Positions 9,530 to 18,878 of a stretch of DNA of 64,000 nucleotides are shown one piece after another. The position numbers and the translations under genes are program-made. The stretch's first letter is position 1, and each line of letters begins with the position of its first letter. The DNA is from an uncultured Spirochaetales bacterium. Its GTDB lineage: Bacteria; Spirochaetota; Spirochaetia; JAFGXN01. The stretch lies in NCBI GenBank assembly GCA_949289575.1, contig CASEOG010000003.1, positions 124,001 to 188,000 on the forward strand, read 5' to 3'. The notes beneath the pieces were generated by a model. The model saw nothing but the letters and a program-made list of their open reading frames with translations. It ran no database searches and had not been told where the DNA came from.

Positions 9530-12226
9530 TTATGTGCAAAACGGCTCAAACTTTTTGACACGGTTCTCGACTTCCGTGTCGTAAAATTCGAAACACTCCA
9601 CCGACTCCGCTACATTTTCCGAGGCATCGGAGAACTCGATCACAATACGGGTTACTGTCCGGTCGGGTGAATAAAGTCTGACAGTTCTTCCGTTATCGGT
9701 CAGGGCCGAAACAGGATACTTCCTGCCGTCACCGAAATCGATAACCGCTTTTGCAATATAAGCGCCCGATCCTTCTCTCAAACGAAGCGTCAGCAAATCT
9801 CCTCCGACCTCTTCCTTAAAAGAAAGAATCAGACGGTTTCCTTCTCCCGTCACTTCTCCGGGCAGCGGCGTGTAAAGATTTCCTTTGATTTCGAATTCTT
9901 CCGAAATACCGGAAAAAGAACCGACGCTGTCACTGTCACGGACATCGGCCGTTTTTCTGAATTTCCCTTTATACACAACCCGATAGAGTCCCTCTTTGAT
10001 TCCGACAGGGATTCTCCAGATAATATCGGCTGTCGAATAGCGGTTGGTCTGTTTTTTCCAAAACAGATTGGTGTTAAAATCGTCATCATCGGCGACAGTC
10101 ATCCACATACCCGCTTCCGGATTCCATCTCTGTATATAGAGGTAAGAATCGTTATGAAAGATTTCGGTATTCAGACGGGCCGAGTAAAACGAAACCGTAA
10201 AGACTTCTCCCGCTTTCCATTCCTTTCGGGGAAGCGGTCTGATCTGCTCCCCGAAACTTTTTCCGGCGGGAACTCTGTCGACATAGATTTTCTCTTTTGC
10301 ATAGACGATTTTGTCGGCCGGAACCCGTCGCGGCGAAGTCACAATCCACTCCGGATCGCCGGGAACTCTGCCGCTTTTCCCGTCCGCCAGTTTTTCTGCC
10401 AGGCGGCCGAATTCCTGCACGCAGGCCGGCACCTGGTTGATTCCGTAAGCCGTCGACCCGCCTTCGTAATGCTGGAGCCGATACTCTTCCGGTGTCGCCA
10501 TATAACCGACATAAGCATTTGAATTCCCGCAATAAATAACCTCTTCAACCGGTGTGCCGGCCTCTTTTAAAGTTTTCATAACCTGCGCACGAATCCGACG
10601 TCCGGCAACCGTTGTCGTTTCGAACGGAGCCGCCACAACAGCGATATTCCCGATACGGAAAATCTGAAACGGAAGATCCAGATCCATCCAGGAGGGATTC
10701 GCATTTCCCGACGCCATCAGAATCGGTTTGGGAAAATGAGCGGCTTTCAGCTCCTCGGAGGGGCAAAATACTTTCGGCAATCCGTGCTTTGTATCCAGAT
10801 TCTTATACGGCCCCAGAATACAACGGAACAGAGGAATCATGGCATGCTTCGGCTTTTTCCCGTTTTCCAGACTCATTCCTTCTTCAAATCCGGAAGGAAT
10901 CGAAACCTGATTAATTTCGGCTCCTTTTGCCATGCTCCATCCGGTTGCGGGCGGCCATGTCCGGGGAGGATAGACCTCGGGCATATAGGCAAACTCTTCG
11001 TCGACAAAAACTCTGTCCATTGCCACCCACTGGGTTGCATACGAAACGGAGCCCTTCACCGCCAGCCGGGGAGACATATAAAGCTCCATCGCCTTTGCCG
11101 CCTGAGCGCGGGCCGAATAAATCGCATTTTCGGCTTCTTCGCCGATCGAATACCCGAACTTATCGCGATAATATATCGTACGGCACGGGTCGACATCCCC
11201 CAGCGCACTCTGGGCAAAGCCCGCCACAAACCCGGATTCTTCGTCGGGTGACGCTCCCATCATCGATTCGAACATCTGTGCGGCAAACCCTTTATTGTCT
11301 CCCGAGATCATGCCGTAAGAAGCACTGATTGAGGTCGGATGAACCGAGAACCAGTTCAAGGCCCCTTTATCCCGTCCGTCGACTGTCCGAAAGCGGAGAA
11401 GATACATCATTTTATCGGTCGCCTCTTCATGAAGACGGTACGCCTCTTTCTCTTCTTCACTCGGCAGAGCATCGAATTCTTCCGGTGTGAGTCCGTAATC
11501 GTAAATATCGCTTTCATTGTTCAGATGCGCCGTAAAAGATCTGTTTTTGGACACGTTATAGCTATCCGTCAGTTTACCTTTCGAAAATTCAATCGTACAC
11601 GGCTCCAGATTCCGGTGCGCCATAACGATTGCTTCGACTGCCGCCCGAACCGTAATCATCATCAGATTTTCGTTATATCCGCCGGCCGAAATATTGTACT
11701 GATGGCGCTGAGCATCACCCATAACACCTGTATGTGTATGGATTGCATTCAGCAGTACATTGTGATCGTTATAGAAAGGTGTCTTGTCCGGTTTCAGCAG
11801 GGAAACTTCCGTTCCGTCTTTATCTCTTTGTGTACTTTTGGAAAGCTCGTCAATCAGCGCCTCTCTCATTTCGAGAGATACCGCCCAATCGTCGGAAATC
11901 AGAATAGCGACCCGGGGACCTTCTTTCCCTTCGGCAATAATAAAAGCCCGCACCCATTGACGTGTAAAAATTCCTTCCGTTTTCTGACTCGATTCGATGT
12001 ACCCGCCGCACAGCTGTCCGGACGGATATTCGGTCGAATCGCTGATGCCGACACCGACCCAATAAGTCCGGCTTCCGGCAAGGGCTTTTTCTCCGTCGCC
12101 CTTAAAAGCGGAAAAGACAGCCGGAGCCGTCTTTTCAAAAAGTTCGGGGACTTCCCATGCGGCACCGGCACATCCGACAAGCAGCAGAAGAAAAAAGACC
12201 GATACCCTTTTCCCGAAATAATACAT
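9530..12226 (-). CDS. Exported lipoprotein of the neutral/alkaline ceramidase family
   Basis: Neutral ceramidases are zinc enzymes that split ceramide into sphingosine and a fatty acid outside the cytoplasm. Family landmarks visible here are HTHTG near residue 163 (zinc histidines), NWFSVHPTSI near 291, ISGDNKGFAA near 307, PFETTT near 534 with the zinc glutamate, and a GYMATPEEY...YEGG segment near 574. The N-terminus has a hydrophobic signal with lipobox LVGC (Cys19). At 898 residues it exceeds the usual 650-750 because of a long C-terminal extension of beta-rich sequence. The family hexapeptide GDVSPN reads GDVDPC (343-348), replacing the serine. The family call is firm; activity on ceramide is uncertain. 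An AGGGGG lies seven bases before the ATG. Confidence 0.85.
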   Translation of the reverse strand: MYYFGKRVSVFFLLLLVGCAGAAWEVPELFEKTAPAVFSAFKGDGEKALAGSRTYWVGVGISDSTEYPSGQLCGGYIESSQKTEGIFTRQWVRAFIIAEGKEGPRVAILISDDWAVSLEMREALIDELSKSTQRDKDGTEVSLLKPDKTPFYNDHNVLLNAIHTHTGVMGDAQRHQYNISAGGYNENLMMITVRAAVEAIVMAHRNLEPCTIEFSKGKLTDSYNVSKNRSFTAHLNNESDIYDYGLTPEEFDALPSEEEKEAYRLHEEATDKMMYLLRFRTVDGRDKGALNWFSVHPTSISASYGMISGDNKGFAAQMFESMMGASPDEESGFVAGFAQSALGDVDPCRTIYYRDKFGYSIGEEAENAIYSARAQAAKAMELYMSPRLAVKGSVSYATQWVAMDRVFVDEEFAYMPEVYPPRTWPPATGWSMAKGAEINQVSIPSGFEEGMSLENGKKPKHAMIPLFRCILGPYKNLDTKHGLPKVFCPSEELKAAHFPKPILMASGNANPSWMDLDLPFQIFRIGNIAVVAAPFETTTVAGRRIRAQVMKTLKEAGTPVEEVIYCGNSNAYVGYMATPEEYRLQHYEGGSTAYGINQVPACVQEFGRLAEKLADGKSGRVPGDPEWIVTSPRRVPADKIVYAKEKIYVDRVPAGKSFGEQIRPLPRKEWKAGEVFTVSFYSARLNTEIFHNDSYLYIQRWNPEAGMWMTVADDDDFNTNLFWKKQTNRYSTADIIWRIPVGIKEGLYRVVYKGKFRKTADVRDSDSVGSFSGISEEFEIKGNLYTPLPGEVTGEGNRLILSFKEEVGGDLLTLRLREGSGAYIAKAVIDFGDGRKYPVSALTDNGRTVRLYSPDRTVTRIVIEFSDASENVAESVECFEFYDTEVENRVKKFEPFCT

Positions 12227-12295
12227 AATACAACCCCCTGTATTTGTTCATCTTACTTCGAAAAAAGAGAAAAGGAAAGAATTTTTTCAAAAAGT

Positions 12296-13342
12296 TCAAC
12301 TCAGACTGGAATAGGTTCCCGTCATTCGCTGCCAATCCGATATGTCGATAATCAGTTCGGCTGCACCGTTGTAATTGCCGTTGCCGTCATACAACGGTAC
12401 ATACCGTGTATAAATTTGCCTGCCCCCCTCGGGAAACCAGAACTCGACAAACGGAACCTTCTTCGTTTTCAGCGAAGAAAGAATCTTTTTCATGTTGGAA
12501 TAATTTTTTCCGGAAAAGGCTTCTTTCAGAGGTTTTCCGATCAGATCGGCTTTTCGCGGATAGCGGCGTCGGTTTCCGTAATTGAAATAGACAACTGTTC
12601 CGTCTTTATCAAAAACCGTTATTTCGGCCAATGTTGCATTCAGCAGAGAGTCAATCATTTCCAGCGTCAGAAAGCCGCCGTCAAGATGAAATCCGTCCGG
12701 GAATGTGATTTCGACGGCATTTTTTTTATCCTCCGTTTTTTCTCCTTTTTCCGACCACGGATAGCCGACGGCACTGCCCTTGGCTCTGACGGTTTTCCAC
12801 TCGTCGGCAGAAAGATAATTGAGTGCGGTCGGGAAGAGAATCTGGTCCTCATCCGTAATAATCTGCCGAATCGAATCGGACAATTCGTAAAACAGTTTAA
12901 AGACCGCATCTTCATTGCGGTTTTTAAGCGATTGGGAAAAATTCCGCAGAAGCCGTTTCACATCTCCGTAACGCTCCGAAAATTCCTGATCGAGACGGCT
13001 GATTTTGGAATGTTCGAGATAAGGGAACAGAACCTCTTCGATCCGACGGTAGTGAATTTCTATCTCCTTCAACTCTTTTGCCAGGTATGACAGCTGATTC
13101 CAATCGGACTGAAAAGGCTGCTGCGAAATCCGCCGCATGATTTTTTTCATATCGCGCAGGATTTGTTCGGCATACCGATTTTCCTGCATAAACGTATCGA
13201 CAGGATGTCCGTTCAGAACATCTGCCGGTTTGCCGGATACACGCCGGCTCAAAAGAGTCCCGGACTGTTCATCCTGAAAAACGGGGCGGTTCATTTGTCC
13301 CCGTCCGAATCCGAATAAATTTTTTAGCCGATGAAATGCCAT
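12296..13342 (-). CDS. Hemerythrin-like plus PAS domain protein (DUF438 type)
   Basis: The 348-residue cytoplasmic protein has three parts. A short N-terminal linker contains HPVDTFMQEN. A helical hemerythrin/HHE-like region (about 50-180) has the metal-type signatures HYRRIEEVLFPYLEH and DEDQILFP. A PAS domain (about 225-340) begins IDSLLNATLAEITVFDKDG. Such proteins are thought to sense oxygen, nitric oxide or iron. There is no output domain, so it probably signals by protein contact or stores or delivers a ligand. It is monocistronic, with GGAGAG eight bases before the ATG, and is divergent from the exported protein at 13425. Confidence 0.82.
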   Translation of the reverse strand: MAFHRLKNLFGFGRGQMNRPVFQDEQSGTLLSRRVSGKPADVLNGHPVDTFMQENRYAEQILRDMKKIMRRISQQPFQSDWNQLSYLAKELKEIEIHYRRIEEVLFPYLEHSKISRLDQEFSERYGDVKRLLRNFSQSLKNRNEDAVFKLFYELSDSIRQIITDEDQILFPTALNYLSADEWKTVRAKGSAVGYPWSEKGEKTEDKKNAVEITFPDGFHLDGGFLTLEMIDSLLNATLAEITVFDKDGTVVYFNYGNRRRYPRKADLIGKPLKEAFSGKNYSNMKKILSSLKTKKVPFVEFWFPEGGRQIYTRYVPLYDGNGNYNGAAELIIDISDWQRMTGTYSSLS

Positions 13343-13424
13343 AAAATCTCTCTCCGATAATATATTGCTGAATTTTTTCTATTTTTTCAAGCAAAATTTT
13401 CCGATAATTGAAAAGGAGGGTTTC

Positions 13425-14531
13425 ATGCCGAAATCAAACAGATTCTTTTTTCTCCTTTTCCTGCTGACCGTTCCTTTCTGCGTGACAGCTGCACCCTTTT
13501 TTTATAACTCCGTCAGCTACAATGCACTCTACAAAACGGAAATCAACGAGGAAACCGGAACCCCGGAATTCTGCACCGTCTATTTCAAACCGGGAAAATC
13601 GATTTACATGAGAATTTTTCCGTATGAGGACCGGGTTAAAGCCGATGTGGTGGTATACGGTCAGCGGATTTACAACCGTACCGTTATCCCGATTTCCTGG
13701 GAAAAGATACTCGAGAAAAATTTCGAAGATATTATTGATGCATCGCGTGCCGTTATCGATTGGGATCTTCTTCTGGCAGCCCAGAACAAAGCGCACACCC
13801 GCAATATTCAGACGATAACGGAGCGTATCGATGCGGCTCTGCCCGAGATAAATCTGGCAGACAACAAAGCCATGTCGGAAAAAGGAAAGTGGGTCGATAT
13901 ACCGGACGGAAGCGAGTACAGCCGTGCTCTTGTAAACAGTTTCGGCTTCGTCAAATGGATCGGAGACGGCTTTTACAAACCCGCCACCGGCCATCTCATG
14001 AATTTAAACGATCTCGTACTTCGCCATTTCGAAAAGGCCCCCAACAACAACTGGCTGATAAAAGAAACTTTCAAACGAAATCCGTATTTCGGTATGGACT
14101 GGATAAAAAACATCGGTCTTAAACTGAACAGACTTTCCGTTCCCGACGTTTCGATAGACGAAATAGAAGTCAGATCTCTGCCGTTTTACGGCTTTACCGA
14201 AACGGCCGGCTTCGATACCCCGGCACTCCGGTTTGTGATGTATTACCTGGCGGCAAAAGAACCGTCCCGTTTTTATTTCATTTCTTACAGCCGCCCTTCC
14301 CGATGGGACGGCGACCGGACTCTTTTGGAACACAGCAGAACAGCCGTCGCCTTTCCGTCTATAGACTACCGCGGACTGCTGAATATCGCCTATTATGAAA
14401 ACGGGAAAAAATTCTCTGCCGAAGAAATCGAAAATCGAATCGGAGACGCCGATATCTACCTGATCGGTGTCGAGTTATCCACTCTTTTTCATCTGCCGCC
14501 GGTTAAGAATCTGAGTATTCTCTACCGCTGA
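13425..14531 (+). CDS. Exported protein of unknown function
   Basis: The frame is open from 13365, but a strong GGAGG five bases before the ATG at 13425 fixes the start and exposes a signal peptide (MPKSNRFFFLLFLLTVPFC) with likely cleavage after VTAA. The mature protein of about 345 residues is mixed alpha/beta, rich in tyrosine and phenylalanine, with no cysteine cluster and no membrane helix. It should be periplasmic or surface-associated. I do not recognise the family. It stands alone, divergent from the hemerythrin/PAS gene and convergent with the NHL-VWA gene. Confidence 0.75.
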   Translation: MPKSNRFFFLLFLLTVPFCVTAAPFFYNSVSYNALYKTEINEETGTPEFCTVYFKPGKSIYMRIFPYEDRVKADVVVYGQRIYNRTVIPISWEKILEKNFEDIIDASRAVIDWDLLLAAQNKAHTRNIQTITERIDAALPEINLADNKAMSEKGKWVDIPDGSEYSRALVNSFGFVKWIGDGFYKPATGHLMNLNDLVLRHFEKAPNNNWLIKETFKRNPYFGMDWIKNIGLKLNRLSVPDVSIDEIEVRSLPFYGFTETAGFDTPALRFVMYYLAAKEPSRFYFISYSRPSRWDGDRTLLEHSRTAVAFPSIDYRGLLNIAYYENGKKFSAEEIENRIGDADIYLIGVELSTLFHLPPVKNLSILYR

Positions 14532-14587
14532 GCCGTCCGTCCGACGGTTTCGAAGCGGAGAAAACACCGCCTGTCCGGAAAGAGTTC

Positions 14588-16651
14588 TCAAAAATCACGC
14601 GGCGAAAAATAACCGGACTCAGCCCAACCGGTTCGGCTCAAATGATTCAGCTCCACCGCGCAGGGAATGTAACGCCGGCCGTAGTCTCCGTCGGTAACGG
14701 AAGTATACTTCAGCAGATAGAAGCCGGTCCGTTTCTGTTTGATATGATCGACGATTTTTTTGACCCCCGACGGATCATCATAAGAAATCGCCAATCCGTC
14801 GCTCTCTCCGGCCAATGTCTTCATTGCATAGGACGGCTCTTTTCCGTCGGGATCGATTGTGATAATGTACAAACCGATCCGATTCGCAACCGCATATTCG
14901 GCAAGCCGCCGGGTATCGTAAATCGCAAAATCCCGCGTTTCGCTGTGGCGGTTATTGGTGATGTAAACGACCGCCTTGCGGGCCGATGCCGTTTCCAGCT
15001 GCGCCATTGCCTCGCGCAGACATACATCCAGTTTTCTCGGTGTCGCTTCGGGCTGGTTCTCTCCGGCCATCAGTGAAACAAATTTCTTTACTTTGTCGAG
15101 AGAATCCCCGTCGGGAGAGACAATTTCATCCAGTCTGACCGGCTTCTCTTCGGCGCCGATTAAATAAAAACGGTCGTTGTATCCGCTTCTCTGAAACATC
15201 TCGGCCGCCAGATATTCGAAAACGGAGGCATATTTTTTTCCGTCGAGATTTCGGTCGACAAGAACGGAAACGGTCATTTCTTCGGCAGCATCTGCCGAGA
15301 AAACCGAAACCCGTTTGGCAACAGGGGCCGATTCTTCATAAACGGTAAAATTCGTCGCATCCAGACCGACAAAAGGCTCTCCGAGACTGTTTCTTACGGA
15401 AACCACCATCTCGACTTTCGGAAAATCGAGAGAATTTATCGACATGATTTCGGCATCGAATCCGGCGTACAGACTGTTGACATCACAAAAAAAATCGATA
15501 CGGTTCTCTTCAACGTCGACCGAAATCAGATTTCCGTTAATATCGCCGATTGCTTTCGTCACCCGTGTTCCCGCACTGCCGGCATCGGTCAGCATTTCGA
15601 ATGTTTTACGCTGCGGATCAACGGAGAAAATCATTTCTCCGTCCGCCAGAAGCAGCTCGCTGTCATTCCAGTTGAACAATCCTTCGGGTCCCTTCAATGC
15701 CGGGTCCGTCAACGTTTCGATGAAGTTGCCGCTTCTGTCAAACACGTAAACGGCTTTTGCTCTCTGATCGGCCACGTAAACGTTATCGCCGGAAACGGCG
15801 ATTCCGGTCGGCATCATAAAACCGGGGAAAGGATAGACACTTCGTCCGAATGCCAAAACAAACTCTCCTTCGGATGTCCATTTCGAAACCTTCTTATTGC
15901 CTGCGTCCGTTACGTAGAGAAACCCGTCGCTGTCGGCGGCCAGGAACTGCGGTCCCATAAACTGATCGTCTCCGCGGCCCTTCGAACCGAACGAGGCCAG
16001 CTCGCTTCCGAAACGGTTTACTTTCACCACGCGGTCGGCGCCGAATTCGGTCAGCCAGAAAATATTCGGATTTTCGGTCGGAAGCACATCAAACGGCTTG
16101 TAGAATCCTCTGTACCCCGACTTGATTCTTGCCGTTTCCAATCCGTTGGTATTGAAACGCACCACTTCGGACGACAAGAATGACGGAACCCACAACCCTC
16201 CGTAAGAGTCGGAGGCAACCGAAACGGGAGCCGAAAAGAGGTGTCTGCCCCTCGGCGTTGTGTTGTATAAAGTATGCGAAATGACAAAATTTCGCTTGCG
16301 ATAGGCCTCATCGCGGCTGTAATAAATTCTGTTGAGGAAATCGACCCGGCTCTGAAGAAAATCGGCTTTATATCCTTCCCGTATCAGGCGCATCCAAACT
16401 TCGGCGGCTGCGGACTGATAGCCGTTGCGGACGAGCGCTCTTCCGAGCCAGAACCGGTAAAGGCGGTTTTCCGGTTTTATGGAAAGCGCTTTTTCAAAGC
16501 GCATGTGCGCCTGATTATAATAACCGCTGTTAAACAGCATAACGCCTGTCCGGAATTCATCCTCGGCCTCGACACCCTCCAAATCGATTGTCTGCGCCGG
16601 AAGCGAAAATACCGAACAAATTATAAACAAAAACAGAGCTATAACTTTCAC
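14588..16651 (-). CDS. Exported TPR - NHL beta-propeller - VWA protein
   Basis: A signal peptide (VKVIALFLFIICSVFSLPAQ) leads into one or two TPR repeats (about 30-90), then a six-bladed NHL-type propeller (about 125-390, with repeated phrases such as VYVADQRAKAVYVFDRSGN), then a von Willebrand A-like domain (about 400-680). Such an assembly should be a periplasmic or surface scaffold binding several partners. Similar TPR-NHL proteins are, to my knowledge, widespread in spirochaetes. The start is set to the GTG at 16651: a TATAAT ends six bases before it, and an upstream TTG at 16666 overlaps that -10 box. No Shine-Dalgarno sequence is present. Confidence 0.8.
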   Translation of the reverse strand: MKVIALFLFIICSVFSLPAQTIDLEGVEAEDEFRTGVMLFNSGYYNQAHMRFEKALSIKPENRLYRFWLGRALVRNGYQSAAAEVWMRLIREGYKADFLQSRVDFLNRIYYSRDEAYRKRNFVISHTLYNTTPRGRHLFSAPVSVASDSYGGLWVPSFLSSEVVRFNTNGLETARIKSGYRGFYKPFDVLPTENPNIFWLTEFGADRVVKVNRFGSELASFGSKGRGDDQFMGPQFLAADSDGFLYVTDAGNKKVSKWTSEGEFVLAFGRSVYPFPGFMMPTGIAVSGDNVYVADQRAKAVYVFDRSGNFIETLTDPALKGPEGLFNWNDSELLLADGEMIFSVDPQRKTFEMLTDAGSAGTRVTKAIGDINGNLISVDVEENRIDFFCDVNSLYAGFDAEIMSINSLDFPKVEMVVSVRNSLGEPFVGLDATNFTVYEESAPVAKRVSVFSADAAEEMTVSVLVDRNLDGKKYASVFEYLAAEMFQRSGYNDRFYLIGAEEKPVRLDEIVSPDGDSLDKVKKFVSLMAGENQPEATPRKLDVCLREAMAQLETASARKAVVYITNNRHSETRDFAIYDTRRLAEYAVANRIGLYIITIDPDGKEPSYAMKTLAGESDGLAISYDDPSGVKKIVDHIKQKRTGFYLLKYTSVTDGDYGRRYIPCAVELNHLSRTGWAESGYFSPRDF

Positions 16652-16657
16652 GGAGCT

Positions 16658-16686
16658 ATTATACAATAAATTTTACAGAGAGTAAA
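16658..16686 (-). promoter_or_regulatory. Promoter of the TPR-NHL-VWA gene, predicted leaderless
   Basis: TTTACT (16681-16686), 17 bases and a perfect TATAAT (16658-16663), then six bases to the GTG start. The -35 overlaps the last codons of nifU. Confidence 0.55.
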
Positions 16687-17632
16687 CATTTATTTTTTCG
16701 CCCAGCTGTTCCCGCAGTTTCTGCTGAATCATCATCATCGTACCGGCCTGCCCGGCAGCGCAGCCGCGGCATGCTCCCCGGTATCCGATGTACAGATTCA
16801 GCCACCCGTTTTCTTCTTTAACGTCTTCCAGTTCCAGGCCTCCGCCGTCGCGGGCCAGAAGCGGGCGAACCGACTCATCGAGAACGGCCTCGATCCGTTT
16901 TAATTTCTGCACCAGTGTCAGCGTATCAAAGGAAGGTTCTCCCCGATCGGCATTCTCCCGTTCCATTTCCCGACGGGTCTCGCGCAGAATATCTTCCAGA
17001 TAATATTTTCTTTTCTCGTGACCGCCCGGACGGATACATGATTTGCAGAACGCACCGGCTTTTGTGTATTCCGTGATTTCTTCGACGGTTTTCAGATCAT
17101 TCAGACGAATCACCTCTTTGATGGTCGAAAGAGAGACACGCGCACACTCGCAGACAATTTCATCTTCATCGTAATCTTTCATCTCTTTCCCGGAATAAAG
17201 AGAAGCGGCTTTTTTGATGACATCGTAGGCCATCACGGAGCAGTGCATTTTCTGCGGCGGAACCGCCGGTCTGGTCGGTTCGTCGCGCAGCGCAAATTCG
17301 ACATCCAGATTGGTAATTTTGACGGCTTCATCGACCGTTTTGCCGATACACATTTCCGCCATGACATCACTGGAAGCGATCGCCGTACCGCATCCGAAGC
17401 TTTTAAAACGGGCATCGAGGATGACTCCTGTTTTCTCGTCGACAATCCAGTACAAACGAACCGTATCTCCGCAGCTCTCGGCGCCCCAATCGGCAACAAT
17501 CAGTTTACCGCCCCGTCGGACAGCCTCTTCTTCTGTCAGCTCACCGCGGAAACGGGGTTGATTCATCCGATCGACCACCTGCTGCGAATAATTCTCCCAC
17601 AACGATCCGCCGATTAAATCTTTTCTGCCCAT
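16673..17632 (-). CDS. nifU: Iron-sulfur cluster scaffold NifU, three-domain form
   Basis: NifU is a scaffold on which NifS-derived sulfur and iron are assembled into clusters before transfer to apoproteins. All three modules are present in 319 residues: an IscU-like N-terminal domain with cysteines in ESCGDT, FGCGTAIAS and MHCSVMA; a central 2Fe-2S domain with CEC and CKSC; and a C-terminal Nfu-like domain with the cluster motif CRGC. It lies nine bases after nifS and is surely co-transcribed with it. GGAG six bases before the ATG supports the start. No nitrogenase gene is in the window, so it likely serves general or anaerobic cluster assembly. Confidence 0.95.
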   Translation of the reverse strand: MGRKDLIGGSLWENYSQQVVDRMNQPRFRGELTEEEAVRRGGKLIVADWGAESCGDTVRLYWIVDEKTGVILDARFKSFGCGTAIASSDVMAEMCIGKTVDEAVKITNLDVEFALRDEPTRPAVPPQKMHCSVMAYDVIKKAASLYSGKEMKDYDEDEIVCECARVSLSTIKEVIRLNDLKTVEEITEYTKAGAFCKSCIRPGGHEKRKYYLEDILRETRREMERENADRGEPSFDTLTLVQKLKRIEAVLDESVRPLLARDGGGLELEDVKEENGWLNLYIGYRGACRGCAAGQAGTMMMIQQKLREQLGEKINVYSL

Positions 17633-17641
17633 ACGTTTCTC

Positions 17642-18814
17642 CTATATTTGATCCGCCGTCGATATCGCTCTCAGACGCAGAACCGCATTTTTCACAATCT
17701 CCGCCGCCCGATTCACTTCGGATTCCGTTGTCATACGGGAAAGACTGAAGCGGATTCCCGTATGCGATAAATCTTTGTTCAGATTCATGGCCTCGAAAAG
17801 AGGATTCGCCTCAAGCGACTCCGATGCACAGGCGCTGCCGGTCGAGGCCGCCAGTCCGGCCCGGTTCAAATCCCACAGCATTGCCTCCCCTTCGATTCCT
17901 TTGAAGCTGATAAAAGAGGTATTCGGCGTTCTTAAATCACGCGACCCGACCGCAAATGTTCCTTCCAGAGTCAGAATTGTATCCTCGAAAGAATCTCTCA
18001 GTTTTCTGACTGCCGTATTTTCATACGGAAGCGATGCAACGGCCAGCTCCATTGCCAGCCCCATTCCGACCGCCCCCGATACATTCACGGTTCCGCTTCG
18101 CAGTCCGCCCATCTGATCGCCGCCGTGAAGCAGCGGAACAAAAGGTGCTCCGCGCCGAATATAGAGACCGCCGACGCCTTTGGGACCGTGAAATTTATGT
18201 GCCGTGAATGTCAGATAATCGACGGGGATATCGCGCACCGATACCGGAATCTTACCGACAGCCTGAACCGCATCCGTATGAAACAAAACGCCGTTTTCGC
18301 GGGCAATCCCGCACAATTCCCGTATCGGATTCATCAGTCCGGTTTCGCTGTTGGCCCATACTACGGAAACAAGTGCCGTTTTGTCGGGATCAATCAGCTC
18401 CCGCAGAGCGCCGGCATCGGCCACTCCGTTTTTATCCACCGGAATTTCGACAACCTCGACCCCCATGGACGCCAGAAAGGCAGCCGTGTGGGAAACACTG
18501 TGATGCTCGACCCGGCTGGTAATGATTTGCTTTTTCCTGCCGTTGAGAATTTGCGTAATCCACGCGCTTTTCAGAATATTGTTATTGCCCTCGGTTGCAC
18601 ACCCGTTGACCAGCACTGTATCTTCGTCATCCGCGGAAATACCGGCATAAAGACGATCCAGAGCCGTCGCCAGATGAGAGCGGACTTCCATTCCGAAAGA
18701 ATGGAGCGAATTGGGATTCCCGTAACACTCTCTTTCAAAAGGATGCATGATTTCCGAAACACGTTCGTCAACCTGTGTGGTGGCATTATTGTCAAAATAA
18801 ATTCTGCTGTCCAT
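17642..18814 (-). CDS. nifS: Cysteine desulfurase NifS/IscS
   Basis: A PLP enzyme that removes sulfur from cysteine for iron-sulfur cluster assembly. Diagnostic segments are FDNNATTQ at the N-terminus, VEHHSV (about 101), HTDAVQAVGK (about 180), the PLP lysine in TAHKFHGPKG (about 205) and the catalytic-loop cysteine in GSACAS (about 328). At 390 residues it is full length. It is the first gene of nifS-nifU. The ATG has no clear ribosome site; TATACT ends nine bases upstream, so the leader would be only a few bases long. Confidence 0.95.
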   Translation of the reverse strand: MDSRIYFDNNATTQVDERVSEIMHPFERECYGNPNSLHSFGMEVRSHLATALDRLYAGISADDEDTVLVNGCATEGNNNILKSAWITQILNGRKKQIITSRVEHHSVSHTAAFLASMGVEVVEIPVDKNGVADAGALRELIDPDKTALVSVVWANSETGLMNPIRELCGIARENGVLFHTDAVQAVGKIPVSVRDIPVDYLTFTAHKFHGPKGVGGLYIRRGAPFVPLLHGGDQMGGLRSGTVNVSGAVGMGLAMELAVASLPYENTAVRKLRDSFEDTILTLEGTFAVGSRDLRTPNTSFISFKGIEGEAMLWDLNRAGLAASTGSACASESLEANPLFEAMNLNKDLSHTGIRFSLSRMTTESEVNRAAEIVKNAVLRLRAISTADQI

Positions 18815-18823
18815 GTCAGTTTC

Positions 18824-18852
18824 AGTATAAAAAAATCGGAGTGGAACGGCAA
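18824..18852 (-). promoter_or_regulatory. nifSU promoter
   Basis: TTGCCG (18847-18852), 17 bases and TATACT (18824-18829), nine bases before the nifS ATG. Confidence 0.45.
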
Positions 18853-18878
18853 GTATTTGCGGGAAAGAAATGGAAAAA

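Noticed and set aside
11339..13090. Plus-strand frame of 583 codons
   Set aside because: It is antisense to the ceramidase-family and hemerythrin/PAS genes and crosses their intergenic region; composition is that of a shadow frame (many Arg, Phe, Ile) and no motif is present.
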